From contig NZ_JAFMTQ010000003.1 in the NCBI RefSeq assembly GCF_026126405.1, positions 62,001-126,000 on the forward strand: a stretch of DNA of 64,000 bases, given 5' to 3'. This stretch comes from Aureitalea sp. L0-47. GTDB taxonomy: Bacteria > Bacteroidota > Bacteroidia > Flavobacteriales > Flavobacteriaceae. Below, in pieces: positions 43,562 to 52,541 of this stretch (positions within the stretch are counted from its first letter, which is position 1; every line of letters starts with the position of its first letter). The translations under genes were made by a program, and so were the position numbers. The notes beneath the pieces are model-generated. The model did no database searches. It saw only the letters and a program-made list of their open reading frames with translations, and was not told where the DNA came from.

Positions 43562-44848
43562 TTACAGACGTCCGTCTGTAAGTTTCTTGTCATAAAACGC
43601 CTTCACATCAAATAACACCGAAGGATCATTCCTAAGTGCTGCTACATCCAAATCCCTGAACTCCTTATGTGCAACAGCCAAGATCACTGCATCGTAGTCA
43701 TTATCAAGCTCCCCTTCCGAAGTACAAAGATCCACACCGAACTCTTCGGTAACTTCCTCCGCACTCGCCCATGGGTCGTACACATCGATATTCAGGTTGT
43801 ATTTCTTCAGTTCATCAATTACATCGATGACCTTACTGTTCCTTATGTCCGGGCAGTTTTCCTTAAAGGTAATCCCCATAACCAGTACCTTCCCGCCTTT
43901 TACTTTGCACTCCTTTTGGATCATCAGCTTCACGACTTCCGTAGCTACATATTCACCCATGCCATCATTCATCCTGCGTCCTGCAAGTATGATCTCGGGG
44001 TTGTAGCCTTCTTCCATGGCTTTCTGTGCCAGGTAGTATGGGTCTACTCCAATACAGTGGCCTCCAACGAGTCCGGGAGTGAATTTCAGGAAGTTCCATT
44101 TGGTTCCTGCGGCCTCCAGTACATCCTGGGTGTCGATATCGAGCATTCGGAAGATCTTGGATAGTTCGTTTACAAAGGCAATGTTAATGTCCCGTTGTGA
44201 GTTCTCGATCACTTTGGCTGCTTCTGCCACCTTGATTGAAGGTGCGAGATGGGTCCCGGCTGTGATAACAGATTTGTACAAGTCATCTATATATCTAGCG
44301 GCTTCCGGAGTGGAACCACTCGTAACCTTGAGTATTTTAGTAACTGTATGCTCCTTATCCCCCGGATTAATTCGTTCGGGAGAATAACCGGCAAAGAATT
44401 CAGAATTAAACTTTAAACCCGACTCACGCTCAAGGATAGGTACACAAATATCTTCAGTAACACCCGGATACACGGTAGATTCGTAGATCACTACATCGTC
44501 CTTCTTCAAACACTTTCCAACAGTTTCACTGGCTTTGATAAGCGGTGTGAGCACTGGCTGGTTGTATTTATTGGTAGGTGTTGGGACAGTGACTATAAAA
44601 ACCGAAGCTTCACTCATAGGTGCAGGGTCGGCTGTTACCTCCAACCCGGTGTTATCAGTTCCTGTCAATACAGCTTTTAAATCACCCTCTGAAACTTCAA
44701 GGGTGAGATCTTCTCCTCTTTTAAGTTGAGAAACCCTCTCTTTATTTATGTCGAAACCGATGATGTGATATTTCTCAGCAAAAGCAACAGCCAGGGGCAG
44801 GCCAACGTATCCGAGTCCGACAATAGCAATGGTAGGTTGTTCCTTCAT
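43562..44848 (-). CDS. tviB: Nucleotide sugar dehydrogenase (WbpO/TviB type, UDP-HexNAc 6-dehydrogenase)
   Basis: A 428-residue NAD-dependent dehydrogenase that oxidises C6 of UDP-GalNAc or UDP-GlcNAc to the uronic acid. GLGYVGLPLAVAFAEKY (11-27) is the NAD site. TPGLVGGHCIGVDPYYL carries the catalytic cysteine, and VMGITFKENCPDIRNSKV lies in the C-terminal domain. Together these match the WbpO/TviB/WecC group rather than UDP-glucose dehydrogenase. Its natural partner is the wbpP-like gene downstream, now separated from it by the IVS-like element. A -7 box and a 7-bp palindrome lie upstream. Confidence 0.9.
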   Translation of the reverse strand: MKEQPTIAIVGLGYVGLPLAVAFAEKYHIIGFDINKERVSQLKRGEDLTLEVSEGDLKAVLTGTDNTGLEVTADPAPMSEASVFIVTVPTPTNKYNQPVLTPLIKASETVGKCLKKDDVVIYESTVYPGVTEDICVPILERESGLKFNSEFFAGYSPERINPGDKEHTVTKILKVTSGSTPEAARYIDDLYKSVITAGTHLAPSIKVAEAAKVIENSQRDINIAFVNELSKIFRMLDIDTQDVLEAAGTKWNFLKFTPGLVGGHCIGVDPYYLAQKAMEEGYNPEIILAGRRMNDGMGEYVATEVVKLMIQKECKVKGGKVLVMGITFKENCPDIRNSKVIDVIDELKKYNLNIDVYDPWASAEEVTEEFGVDLCTSEGELDNDYDAVILAVAHKEFRDLDVAALRNDPSVLFDVKAFYDKKLTDGRL

Positions 44849-44876
44849 GAATTTATTATTCTGAATGATATGTGTA

Positions 44877-44910
44877 CAAAGATAAGTAGCTCCCTAAAAT
44901 AACGAGCTAC
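44877..44910 (-). promoter_or_regulatory. -7 promoter box with upstream palindrome, before tviB
   Basis: On the minus strand TATCTTTG (44884 to 44877) fits TAnnTTTG exactly and lies 28 bases before the tviB ATG. Immediately upstream, 44886-44910 holds a perfect 7-bp inverted repeat, GTAGCTC / GAGCTAC, with an 11-base spacer. It occupies the space between the -33 and -7 regions, a usual operator position. No good -33 TTG is seen, which would fit activator-dependent control. Sequence features are direct; function is inferred. Confidence 0.45.
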
Positions 44911-44926
44911 ATTCTTAAAATTGTTC

Positions 44927-45535
44927 TTAAGGTGTTTGAGGATAGCCACCGAAGACTGAATACCAAATATATTTCAAGTCACGGGTAAAGCTCCATTCCA
45001 TTATGTACTTAATATTAATCCGAACCTTATCCGGCCAAATCACGGTATCATTGTACTCATTAGGATCGGGTTGGCTCAGTAGCAGACTGTCTTCGTTCTT
45101 GTATTTAAGGGTTGCCGGACCTGTAATCCCTGGACGGACGTTTAGAACAATCCTATCTTGTCCCTCCAGCTTATCAGCATAGCCGGGAATATCCGGCCGA
45201 GGCCCTACGAGGCTCATCTCGCCAGTTAATACATTGATCAGCTGTGGCAATTCATCCAGTTTATATTTCCGAATCCATCCACCAAAGGCTGTTTCATTCG
45301 CCTTGATCTGGTTGATATCGACATGGTCTGCTCCCTTAAGCGAACGAAATTTCAAGAGTTTGAATTCTTTTCCATGTCGACCGATCCTTAGCTGGCGATA
45401 AAGTCCGTCCCTTCCTGTGCTTAGAGTAGAGAATAACCATAAAATTAGCATGGGAATGATCAAAACAGGGAGCAGGATAAGGGAAACGAACAGGTCGAAG
45501 CTACGCTTAAGTCTTTGTTGCCCCTTAGATAACAT
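44927..45535 (-). CDS. Small initiating sugar-phosphate transferase (PglC/WbaP catalytic-domain type)
   Basis: A 202-residue monotopic phosphoglycosyltransferase consisting only of the catalytic domain. A membrane hairpin (about 12-38) is followed by LLKFRSLKGAD, YKLDELPQLINVLTGEM and SLVGPRPDIPGY. It places a sugar phosphate on undecaprenyl phosphate. It is only 16 bases from wzc, so it probably primes the glycan handled by Wza/Wzc. The larger enzyme at 5854 may prime another glycan or another branch. Confidence 0.88.
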   Translation of the reverse strand: MLSKGQQRLKRSFDLFVSLILLPVLIIPMLILWLFSTLSTGRDGLYRQLRIGRHGKEFKLLKFRSLKGADHVDINQIKANETAFGGWIRKYKLDELPQLINVLTGEMSLVGPRPDIPGYADKLEGQDRIVLNVRPGITGPATLKYKNEDSLLLSQPDPNEYNDTVIWPDKVRINIKYIMEWSFTRDLKYIWYSVFGGYPQTP

Positions 45536-45551
45536 AGATCTCAGTATTTAT

Positions 45552-48026
45552 CTAGCGTTTCTTCTTTGAACCGAACATTCGCTTTATACGACTTAAGAAA
45601 GAAGGTTTTCTGTCATCGTCGTGGTATCCATGTCCGTAGCCATAACCATATCCATAACCGTAACCATAACCGTAACCGTAGCCATAACCGTATTTCGCCT
45701 TACCTTCAAAGAAGTTCAAGACAAAACTTATGTTTGTGATCTCGCCGCTTTTGTATTTATCATTAATGAGCCCAAACATACCTTTTTTGGTATGGTTCTG
45801 ACGAACCATATAGATGGTGGCATCCGCATACTTTAAGAGTTCCAATGAATCCGAAACCAGTCCCATAGGTGGTGAATCAAGAACGATGTAGTCGTATTTC
45901 TCCTTTAGGCTATTTATTAGTAAATCCATGCGCTCTGTCATTAGCAACTCCGAAGGGTTCGGTGGGATCGGGCCCGCAGTGATCACATCCAGGTGATCAA
46001 CCATGGTCTTCTGAATGATCTCCTCCTCGGTGACTTCATCGATAAGGTAATTCACTACTCCTATGTCATTATTGATATGGAAATCATCGAAGATCTTTGG
46101 TTTACGGAGGTCGAGTCCAACTAGAACAGTTTTCTTTTCACTCAGAGCGAACACGGAAGCAATATTTATGGAGCAAAAGGTCTTCCCTTCTCCACTCACT
46201 GAGGATGTTACTAAAACGGTTTTAGAGCCTTTTAAACCCTGCTGTTTATAGATGAATTGAAGGCTGGATCGAATTGATCGGAATGCCTCTGCTATTACGG
46301 ATTTAGGTCGGGTAACTACAGCCAGGTTATTTTCAAGTCGGCTCTTACCAATCACCCCTAAAATCGGGACTCTGGACAGCCGTTCAATATCTTTTATATT
46401 GTGTATCCGGGTATCAAAAAAAACTTTCAGAAACACATAAATAAAAGGTATCAGTGACCCGAATAAAAGTGCCACAACATAGTTAAGCCGCGTATTCGGA
46501 CCAACTTTACCACCGCCGGTATCTTTAGCCGCATCAATGATCATTACATCGCTCACATTGGCTGCTTCAACCAATTTCGCCTCACTTCTCTTAGACAAAA
46601 ATAAATTGTATGACGCCTGGCTCAAATTGTACCGTCTTTCAATCTTTAAGAGCTCCTGCTGTTCACGTGGTAAATTCCTAATTTCAGCTTCATTCCTGGC
46701 GATTTCCCTATTTAGCAAAGCCAGTTCCTGTTTTTTCAATCCCTTGGAGGAATTGATATTTTCGAGGAGTACTTTTTTAATGGCATCGATCTGTCGGTCA
46801 ATATCTTTAAAGATTGGCGCTCCTTCCTTATATGAATATTCCAGGGTATTTCGCTCTCTGGCTTTAGAAACGATAAGACCTACACCTTCTACAACACTAC
46901 CCTCGTTTATTCCAGCAACTGACGGTGCCGGAACATCCCTGTAATCGGTTCTGTTCTGGAGATAGTTTTCTAAGGTTGTATAGTAATTTAATTCTCTTTT
47001 TATACTTTCTTTTTGCAGGTCAAGACTATTCAGCTTCACACTGATGTCCCTGCCTTCTGTAGCCAAATCGAAAATAGCATTCTTGTTCTTATAATTATTC
47101 AACTCATCCTCAACAAGAGAAAGGTCTTTTGCTTTATCCAATAGTGTACTATCGATAAATTCTATAGTCTTTGTAGCAAACAGATTCTTTCGCTTCAGCA
47201 TATTCTCATCCAACAATGCAACTGACGAGTTCAGATAGTCAACCAACTTGGCCTTATTAGTTCCATTCAATCGCATCTTTAATACTGAAGATCCCTGGGA
47301 CTCAGGCAGCACATTAATATTCAGGAATCGCTTTACGATTCCATCAAAATTGCTAAATCGAAAATAATATTCACTGCCCGCAGAGGGTGTTATCCCTTCA
47401 ACCGGATGAAAAGTTCCACCAAAAAATGGCAGGTTTATCCTGTCCCCTAATTTGTATTCCTTAGAAAATTGATTCGCTTCGAAGAATTGCTGTTTTTTTC
47501 TTTTGGATGAATTATAATATTGCAATGTCTTATAACCGCCCTCATTAAAATGCACTTTCAGTTCAAACCGAACACTATCGATAAACTTCACAGATATCTC
47601 CTGACCAAGGATGTGGGCTTGGCTTGTGTCGACTTTAATTTTAAAAGGGGTTTGGGCGTAAGCATCCACTTTTTGAAACTTTCCTTCTCTTAGATAGGTT
47701 AGATAGTATTGCAGCCGTTCTACCACTTCTTCATTATGAGATCGGGATTTCAAGGTGATAATGGCTGTATTTACTTTATCCGTAGTACCACCCCAATTAA
47801 ATGTTAGGCTGGTATTGGTGGTAAAGAAAGGGTTTTGATCATCCTTAATGGATACCATATTTTCAATTCGGTAGATAGGTAATTTTCTAATATTGATATA
47901 GTATGCTATCCCAAGTGCAATACCTAGGCATATCAAGAATAACGGCCAATGCGATAGTAATTTGAACAAGAACCCTCGAAAATCGAAGGTGGTTTGTATC
48001 TCATTTATGTCAAATTCCTCGTTCAT
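45552..48026 (-). CDS. wzc: Polysaccharide co-polymerase / tyrosine autokinase (Wzc type)
   Basis: An 824-residue inner-membrane protein controlling polymerisation and export. The N-terminal Wzz domain has membrane helices near residues 30 and 515 and a long periplasmic coiled region. The cytoplasmic BY-kinase domain carries Walker A SSVSGEGKT, Walker A' GLDLRKPKI and Walker B YIVLDSPP. The tail has ten successive Tyr-Gly pairs, then HGY, giving eleven tyrosines (bases 45624-45692) for autophosphorylation, and a basic end. Codons within the repeat vary (TAC/TAT, GGT/GGC/GGA), so the peptide, not the DNA, is conserved. It abuts wza. Confidence 0.93.
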   Translation of the reverse strand: MNEEFDINEIQTTFDFRGFLFKLLSHWPLFLICLGIALGIAYYINIRKLPIYRIENMVSIKDDQNPFFTTNTSLTFNWGGTTDKVNTAIITLKSRSHNEEVVERLQYYLTYLREGKFQKVDAYAQTPFKIKVDTSQAHILGQEISVKFIDSVRFELKVHFNEGGYKTLQYYNSSKRKKQQFFEANQFSKEYKLGDRINLPFFGGTFHPVEGITPSAGSEYYFRFSNFDGIVKRFLNINVLPESQGSSVLKMRLNGTNKAKLVDYLNSSVALLDENMLKRKNLFATKTIEFIDSTLLDKAKDLSLVEDELNNYKNKNAIFDLATEGRDISVKLNSLDLQKESIKRELNYYTTLENYLQNRTDYRDVPAPSVAGINEGSVVEGVGLIVSKARERNTLEYSYKEGAPIFKDIDRQIDAIKKVLLENINSSKGLKKQELALLNREIARNEAEIRNLPREQQELLKIERRYNLSQASYNLFLSKRSEAKLVEAANVSDVMIIDAAKDTGGGKVGPNTRLNYVVALLFGSLIPFIYVFLKVFFDTRIHNIKDIERLSRVPILGVIGKSRLENNLAVVTRPKSVIAEAFRSIRSSLQFIYKQQGLKGSKTVLVTSSVSGEGKTFCSINIASVFALSEKKTVLVGLDLRKPKIFDDFHINNDIGVVNYLIDEVTEEEIIQKTMVDHLDVITAGPIPPNPSELLMTERMDLLINSLKEKYDYIVLDSPPMGLVSDSLELLKYADATIYMVRQNHTKKGMFGLINDKYKSGEITNISFVLNFFEGKAKYGYGYGYGYGYGYGYGYGYGHGYHDDDRKPSFLSRIKRMFGSKKKR

Positions 48027-48824
48027 TTATAATCGAGTAAATAATAGAATAATAGTTGCGGCTGCAGTGACTAACGATATTATTGTTGTAAAGCTCTGAA
48101 GCCCGGTTGTACCTGTTCCAAGTGATTTCTGAGGGAGCGGATTGATTAGAATAAGATCATTTGGTTTTATGTAATAGTAGGGCGAATTCATCGCATCTAT
48201 GTTGGTTAGATCGATATGATGTACCTTTTGTCCTAGAGGATATTGACGTATGATGATCACATCGGTTTTATCCCCTGTGACTGGTATATCACCACTGTTG
48301 GCAATTGCTTCCATGATTGAAACCTCGTCCCTGTAAATGATCCTTGAACCGGGATTACCAATCTCTCCATTAATAGTATAACGAATACCAGCTAATTTTA
48401 CGGTGACAAAGATATTTGCCTCCTCCTTGAAATAATCTTTGAGCAATCGTTCTTCAATTTCCTCCCTTACCTCTTCTACGGTATACCCTAACACATTGAT
48501 CTCGCCCAAAGTGGGAATACGGATGTTCCCATGAGGATCCACCACAAAGCCATCAAAATACAGCTGTTCTTCGCGCTGGGCATTCACATTGGAAGCATCA
48601 CTAATTGGATTGAAGATCCCAACTGTCTCCTGATCGAGTGCTTTTACTCGTATACTCAATAAATCGTTGATCTGTAATCGATATGGCTCCTGCTCCTTGC
48701 GAATAGTCATAAGGCTGTCTGCTACCACATTACCCTCTTGCAAATAGGTGAGCTGTTTTCTGGATACACAGGAAGATGCGAGTATAACTACCAGTAGGAA
48801 TAGTAAGACATACTTCGGTTTCAT
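48027..48824 (-). CDS. wza: Polysaccharide export lipoprotein (Wza type)
   Basis: A 265-residue outer-membrane-associated lipoprotein. The signal peptide ends in LASSC with lipidated Cys19. A poly_export domain (about 45-140) with FDGFVVDPHGNIRIPTLGEI and an SLBB domain (about 150-215) follow, and a hydrophobic C-terminal helix (245-265) could span the outer membrane as in E. coli Wza. It is the first gene of the polysaccharide run and has an exact -7 box upstream. It is shorter than E. coli Wza, as is usual in Bacteroidota. Confidence 0.92.
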   Translation of the reverse strand: MKPKYVLLFLLVVILASSCVSRKQLTYLQEGNVVADSLMTIRKEQEPYRLQINDLLSIRVKALDQETVGIFNPISDASNVNAQREEQLYFDGFVVDPHGNIRIPTLGEINVLGYTVEEVREEIEERLLKDYFKEEANIFVTVKLAGIRYTINGEIGNPGSRIIYRDEVSIMEAIANSGDIPVTGDKTDVIIIRQYPLGQKVHHIDLTNIDAMNSPYYYIKPNDLILINPLPQKSLGTGTTGLQSFTTIISLVTAAATIILLFTRL

Positions 48825-48847
48825 GGACAGACGGGGTTGTTTCAGGA

Positions 48848-48855
48848 CAAATATA
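48848..48855 (-). promoter_or_regulatory. -7 promoter box upstream of wza
   Basis: Minus-strand TATATTTG matches TAnnTTTG exactly and lies 24 bases upstream of the wza start, in the divergent region shared with the ABC-F gene. A -33 element is weak. It is a good candidate for the promoter of the wza-wzc-sugar transferase unit. On the plus strand TTACTTTG (48909-48916), 15 bases before the ABC-F ATG, is a one-mismatch match and may serve that gene. Confidence 0.5.
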
Positions 48856-48930
48856 ACGTTCGTACGCTAATAATAAAATATAATTTAGAGGAACTGCTCA
48901 ATTTCTGTTTACTTTGCACTCACTGCAATT

Positions 48931-50802
48931 ATGAACTATGTATCGGTTGAAAATATAGCTAAATCCTATGGTGAAAGGGTACTTTTCACTGATATTTCCT
49001 TCGGAATTAACGCCGGGCAGAAGATCGGTTTTGTCGCAAAGAACGGGACCGGAAAGACTTCCCTGCTTAACATACTTTCTGAAAAGGACGTACCCGATGA
49101 GGGCCAGGTAGTCTACCGAAAAAACCTGAAAGTAGCCTTCCTTTCCCAGGAACCCGACCTAAACCCGGCATTGACCGTGGAGCAGACGATATTCTCCACA
49201 GAGAACCCGATTCTAAGGATTATCGAAAACTACGAGAAAGCACTGTTAGATCCCAGCGATACCGAGGCTTACCAAAAGGCCTTCGACGCAATGGACGCCA
49301 ATAATGCCTGGGATTTCGAAACCTTATACAAGCAGATCCTTTTCAAACTCAACCTGGAAGAGCTGGATAAAAAAGTGGCGAACCTCAGCGGTGGACAAAA
49401 AAAGCGACTGGCCCTTACAAACGCCCTTCTCATGCAGCCGGAATTGCTTATCATGGACGAGCCCACCAACCATCTCGACCTGGAAATGATCGAATGGCTG
49501 GAAGCGTTTTTTGCCAAGTCCAACATCACTCTTTTCATGGTGACCCATGACCGCTATTTCCTGGATCGGGTGTGTAACGAGATCGTAGAATTGGAAGAAG
49601 GTAAATTATACAGCTACAAAGGAAACTACAGTTACTTCCTTGAAAAACGCGAGGCGAGGCTGGAAAATGAAGCTTCAGAACGGGCAAAAGCCAAACAACT
49701 TTACAAAAAAGAACTGGATTGGATGCGGCGACAGCCTAAAGCACGAACTACCAAAAGCAAATCACGTATAGACGATTTCGAGGAGATCAAATCCAGGGCG
49801 AACAAACGCAGGGATGAACACGAAGTACAACTGGAACTGAATATGGAGAGACTTGGGACTAAGGTCGTGGAACTTCACGGAATCTCTAAATCGTATGGTG
49901 ACAATACCCTATTCTCCAAATTCAATTATAACTTCCTGAGAGGTGAACACCTTGGAATTATCGGGAAGAATGGAACAGGTAAATCCACTTTCCTGAATAT
50001 CCTCTCTGGTTCTGTAAAACCCGATACCGGTAAAGTGGTGATCGGAGAAACGGTCCAATTTGGTTATTATACGCAAGAAGGAATTGATATAAAATCGGGT
50101 CAGAAAGTGATTGATGTGATTCGCGAATACGGCGATTACATCCCGTTGAAAAAAGGCCGGAAGATCTCTGCTGGTCAATTACTGGAACGCTTCCTGTTCG
50201 ACCGCAAGAAACAATACGATTATGTTGAAAAATTAAGCGGTGGGGAAAAGAAACGACTCTACCTGTGTACGGTTCTCATCCAGAACCCCAATTTTCTCAT
50301 ACTCGATGAGCCCACCAATGACCTGGATATCGTTACTCTTAATGTGCTGGAAAACTTTCTACTCGATTTCCCGGGCTGTGTGATCGTTGTATCTCACGAC
50401 CGATATTTTATGGACAAGATTGTGGATCATCTTTTTGTTTTCAGTGAATCGGGAGAAATAACCGATTTCCCGGGGAACTATTCCGATTTCAGGACGTATT
50501 ACGGTACTTCGCTACCATCTGCGGAATCTGAAGAAGATGCTATTCCGAAGAAAAAGAACAGCTGGAAAGGGGAAGAAACCAAGGTGAAGCTCAGTTACAA
50601 CGAACAAAAGGAATTTCAGAAACTGGAGAGAGAAATTCAGAAACTGGAGAAGGAAAAAGAATTACTTCAGAATAAGTTCGCTACGGAAGGCTGGGACGGC
50701 GAAGAGATCGATAAACAATCGCAGTTACTTCAGCAATTGATCGATTCCATAGAAGAAAAAACCGAACGCTGGTTCGAATTATCGGCAAAAATGGAAGGAT
50801 AA
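48931..50802 (+). CDS. ABC-F family ATP-binding protein (Uup-like)
   Basis: A 623-residue soluble protein with two ABC ATPase domains. The first has AKNGTGKTSLLNIL and LSGGQKKRLALT with LIMDEPTNHLD; the second has GKNGTGKSTFLNIL and LSGGEKKRLYLC with LILDEPTNDLD. They are joined by the ABC-F linker with its Lys/Arg-rich helix (about 245-295). A C-terminal charged coiled coil (about 555-620) is typical of Uup. ABC-F proteins act on ribosomes; Uup is also tied to DNA transactions. No membrane partner exists. It starts a plus-strand run of five genes. Confidence 0.9.
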   Translation: MNYVSVENIAKSYGERVLFTDISFGINAGQKIGFVAKNGTGKTSLLNILSEKDVPDEGQVVYRKNLKVAFLSQEPDLNPALTVEQTIFSTENPILRIIENYEKALLDPSDTEAYQKAFDAMDANNAWDFETLYKQILFKLNLEELDKKVANLSGGQKKRLALTNALLMQPELLIMDEPTNHLDLEMIEWLEAFFAKSNITLFMVTHDRYFLDRVCNEIVELEEGKLYSYKGNYSYFLEKREARLENEASERAKAKQLYKKELDWMRRQPKARTTKSKSRIDDFEEIKSRANKRRDEHEVQLELNMERLGTKVVELHGISKSYGDNTLFSKFNYNFLRGEHLGIIGKNGTGKSTFLNILSGSVKPDTGKVVIGETVQFGYYTQEGIDIKSGQKVIDVIREYGDYIPLKKGRKISAGQLLERFLFDRKKQYDYVEKLSGGEKKRLYLCTVLIQNPNFLILDEPTNDLDIVTLNVLENFLLDFPGCVIVVSHDRYFMDKIVDHLFVFSESGEITDFPGNYSDFRTYYGTSLPSAESEEDAIPKKKNSWKGEETKVKLSYNEQKEFQKLEREIQKLEKEKELLQNKFATEGWDGEEIDKQSQLLQQLIDSIEEKTERWFELSAKMEG

Positions 50803-50813
50803 ACTTTATAGGA

Positions 50814-51584
50814 ATGATCTATCAAATTGTTTCATATCTGAAGTTTCTCCGGCGTTCCACCAATCAACACGGTGTGCATTCTCCATTTGTTTATGAACTC
50901 ATCACCGAATGCTTTTACGATAAATCTCATCACCCGGAGTATAAACTGTTGAAACAGCATAGAAAACTCCTGAGAAATGATCATGAATCCATCGAAGTAA
51001 CCGATTTCGGGGCAGGTTCCCGGGTTTTCCGTTCCAACCAGCGTAAGATCTCCGCAATCGCTAAAACCGCCGGAGTAAGGAAAAAGCGCCAACAATTGTT
51101 ATTTCGCCTGGTTCAGTTCCTGAAACCTACCTCCATACTCGAACTCGGTACTTCCCTGGGGATTTCCTCTTTTTCTATGTCGATAGCTGCAAAAGATGCA
51201 ATTATCACTTCCGTGGAAGGCTGCGCGCAAACGGCGAACACAGCAAAAAAATATCTTGAGAAATTCCAAGTTGAGAACGTGGATCTTCAAAATACGGAAT
51301 TCAACACTTTTCTCGCTGATGACAAGAGTGAATATGACTTCATTTATGTAGATGGCAATCATAATAAAGTGGCTACGCTGGCTATTTTTGAGCGCTTATC
51401 ATCGAAGGTTCACAATAATAGTATCATCATATTCGACGATATCTATTGGAGTCGTGAAATGACGGAAGCCTGGAATGAGATAGTTGCGCGTCCCGAGGTT
51501 ACGGTAAGTATCGACACCTTCCAATGGGGTTTGGTTTTCTTCAGAAAAGAACAAGTAAAAGAACATTTTATAATTAGAGTGTAA
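50814..51584 (+). CDS. Class I SAM-dependent O-methyltransferase
   Basis: A 256-residue methyltransferase. After an N-terminal helical region, ILELGTSLGISSFSMS (near residue 105) is the SAM-binding motif, and YDFIYVDGNHNKVATL a catechol-O-methyltransferase-like second motif. IIIFDDIYWS fits the same fold. The substrate is unknown. It starts 11 bases after the ABC-F stop and looks co-transcribed. Confidence 0.82.
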   Translation: MIYQIVSYLKFLRRSTNQHGVHSPFVYELITECFYDKSHHPEYKLLKQHRKLLRNDHESIEVTDFGAGSRVFRSNQRKISAIAKTAGVRKKRQQLLFRLVQFLKPTSILELGTSLGISSFSMSIAAKDAIITSVEGCAQTANTAKKYLEKFQVENVDLQNTEFNTFLADDKSEYDFIYVDGNHNKVATLAIFERLSSKVHNNSIIIFDDIYWSREMTEAWNEIVARPEVTVSIDTFQWGLVFFRKEQVKEHFIIRV

Positions 51585-51655
51585 CATAGCCAAAAGCCCG
51601 GCGTCTTATGCTAAAAACCATTATCTTGCGTTAGATAAAATCTGCCAGAAACACT

Positions 51656-52342
51656 ATGGATCACGTAATCAAAATTAGAGGAATCAGAAGGGATTTTCCA
51701 CTGGGTCAGGAAGTTGTGAAAGTACTGAAAGGTATCGACCTGGACATCGAAAAAGGAGAATACGTGGCACTTATGGGACCTTCCGGATCCGGGAAATCTA
51801 CCCTGATGAATATACTGGGATGCCTTGATACGGCTACTGCAGGTAGTTATGAGCTCAACGGGAGAGACGTTAGTAATATGTCGGATGACGAACTAGCGGA
51901 AGTCCGAAATACCGAGATCGGATTTGTATTTCAGACCTTTAACCTGCTTCCCCGTACCACTGCCCTTGAAAATGTGGCTCTGCCTATGATCTACGCAGGA
52001 GCGAGTAAAGCGCAGCGTAAAGAGCGTGCAGAGGAAGTCCTGGCAGACGTTGGCCTGGCCGACAGGATGGATCACCGTCCGAACCAGCTTTCCGGTGGAC
52101 AGCGACAAAGAGTTGCTGTGGGACGAGCATTGGTGAACAAACCATCCATCATACTTGCTGATGAGCCTACAGGTAACCTGGATTCAAAGACTTCAGAAGA
52201 GATCATGGCGCTTTTCAACGAGATACATAAGAACGGAAATACCGTGATCGTCGTTACCCACGAAGAGGATATTGCTGCTCACACCCATCGAATTATTCGT
52301 CTAATTGACGGAATGGTGTCTAGTGATAAAAGGATTAAATAA
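51656..52342 (+). CDS. ABC transporter ATP-binding protein (LolD/MacB type)
   Basis: A 228-residue ATPase with [18 protein letters not shown] (Walker A), [15 protein letters not shown] (signature) and [14 protein letters not shown] (Walker B and D-loop), the classical MacB/LolD subgroup pattern. These enzymes power mechanotransmission transporters such as lipoprotein release (LolCDE) or MacB efflux. No permease gene is adjacent, so its partner must be elsewhere. A 58-residue membrane protein gene follows 14 bases later. Confidence 0.88.
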   Translation: MDHVIKIRGIRRDFPLGQEVVKVLKGIDLDIEKGEYVALMGPSGSGKSTLMNILGCLDTATAGSYELNGRDVSNMSDDELAEVRNTEIGFVFQTFNLLPRTTALENVALPMIYAGASKAQRKERAEEVLADVGLADRMDHRPNQLSGGQRQRVAVGRALVNKPSIILADEPTGNLDSKTSEEIMALFNEIHKNGNTVIVVTHEEDIAAHTHRIIRLIDGMVSSDKRIK

Positions 52343-52356
52343 GTATCTTTGATACT

Positions 52357-52533
52357 ATGAATTCTGACTTCCTTACAGATCCTTATGTGATTATTATAGG
52401 GCTTATGTTCCTCGTAGTTTTGGTCTACCTGTGGAGTCGAAAGAACAGCTCTACCAATAGAAAGCGGCAACAGCGAAGTTTCCGTGACGAATACTACCAA
52501 AAAAAGAAAGAAAGAGAAGAACAGCAGAAGTAA
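52357..52533 (+). CDS. Small single-pass membrane protein (58 residues)
   Basis: An uninterrupted ORF with ATG at 52357 and TAA at 52531-52533 fits exactly between the ATPase gene and the adenosyltransferase gene (14 and 8 bases away). It encodes a short N-terminus, one hydrophobic segment (about 10-26: YVIIIGLMFLVVLVYLW) and a highly charged tail with RKRQQR and KKKEREEQQK. A periplasmic N-terminus and cytoplasmic tail are expected from the positive-inside rule. I do not recognise a family. The position suggests it is expressed with its neighbours. Confidence 0.65.
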   Translation: MNSDFLTDPYVIIIGLMFLVVLVYLWSRKNSSTNRKRQQRSFRDEYYQKKKEREEQQK

Positions 52534-52541
52534 GCGACTCC

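Noticed and set aside
42556-44164. Plus-strand frames of 160 and 165 codons opposite wbpP-like and tviB genes
   Set aside because: They overlap well-supported conserved genes on the minus strand and show no family features.
45624-45692. Possible microsatellite or CRISPR-like repeat (repeating CCGTAA/CCATAA units)
   Set aside because: It is the in-frame Tyr-Gly tail of Wzc; units are 6 bases with no spacers, so it is not a CRISPR array.
52343-52541. Cobalamin riboswitch before the adenosyltransferase gene
   Set aside because: The gap is only a few bases after the 58-codon ORF and no B12-box-like sequence was recognised.
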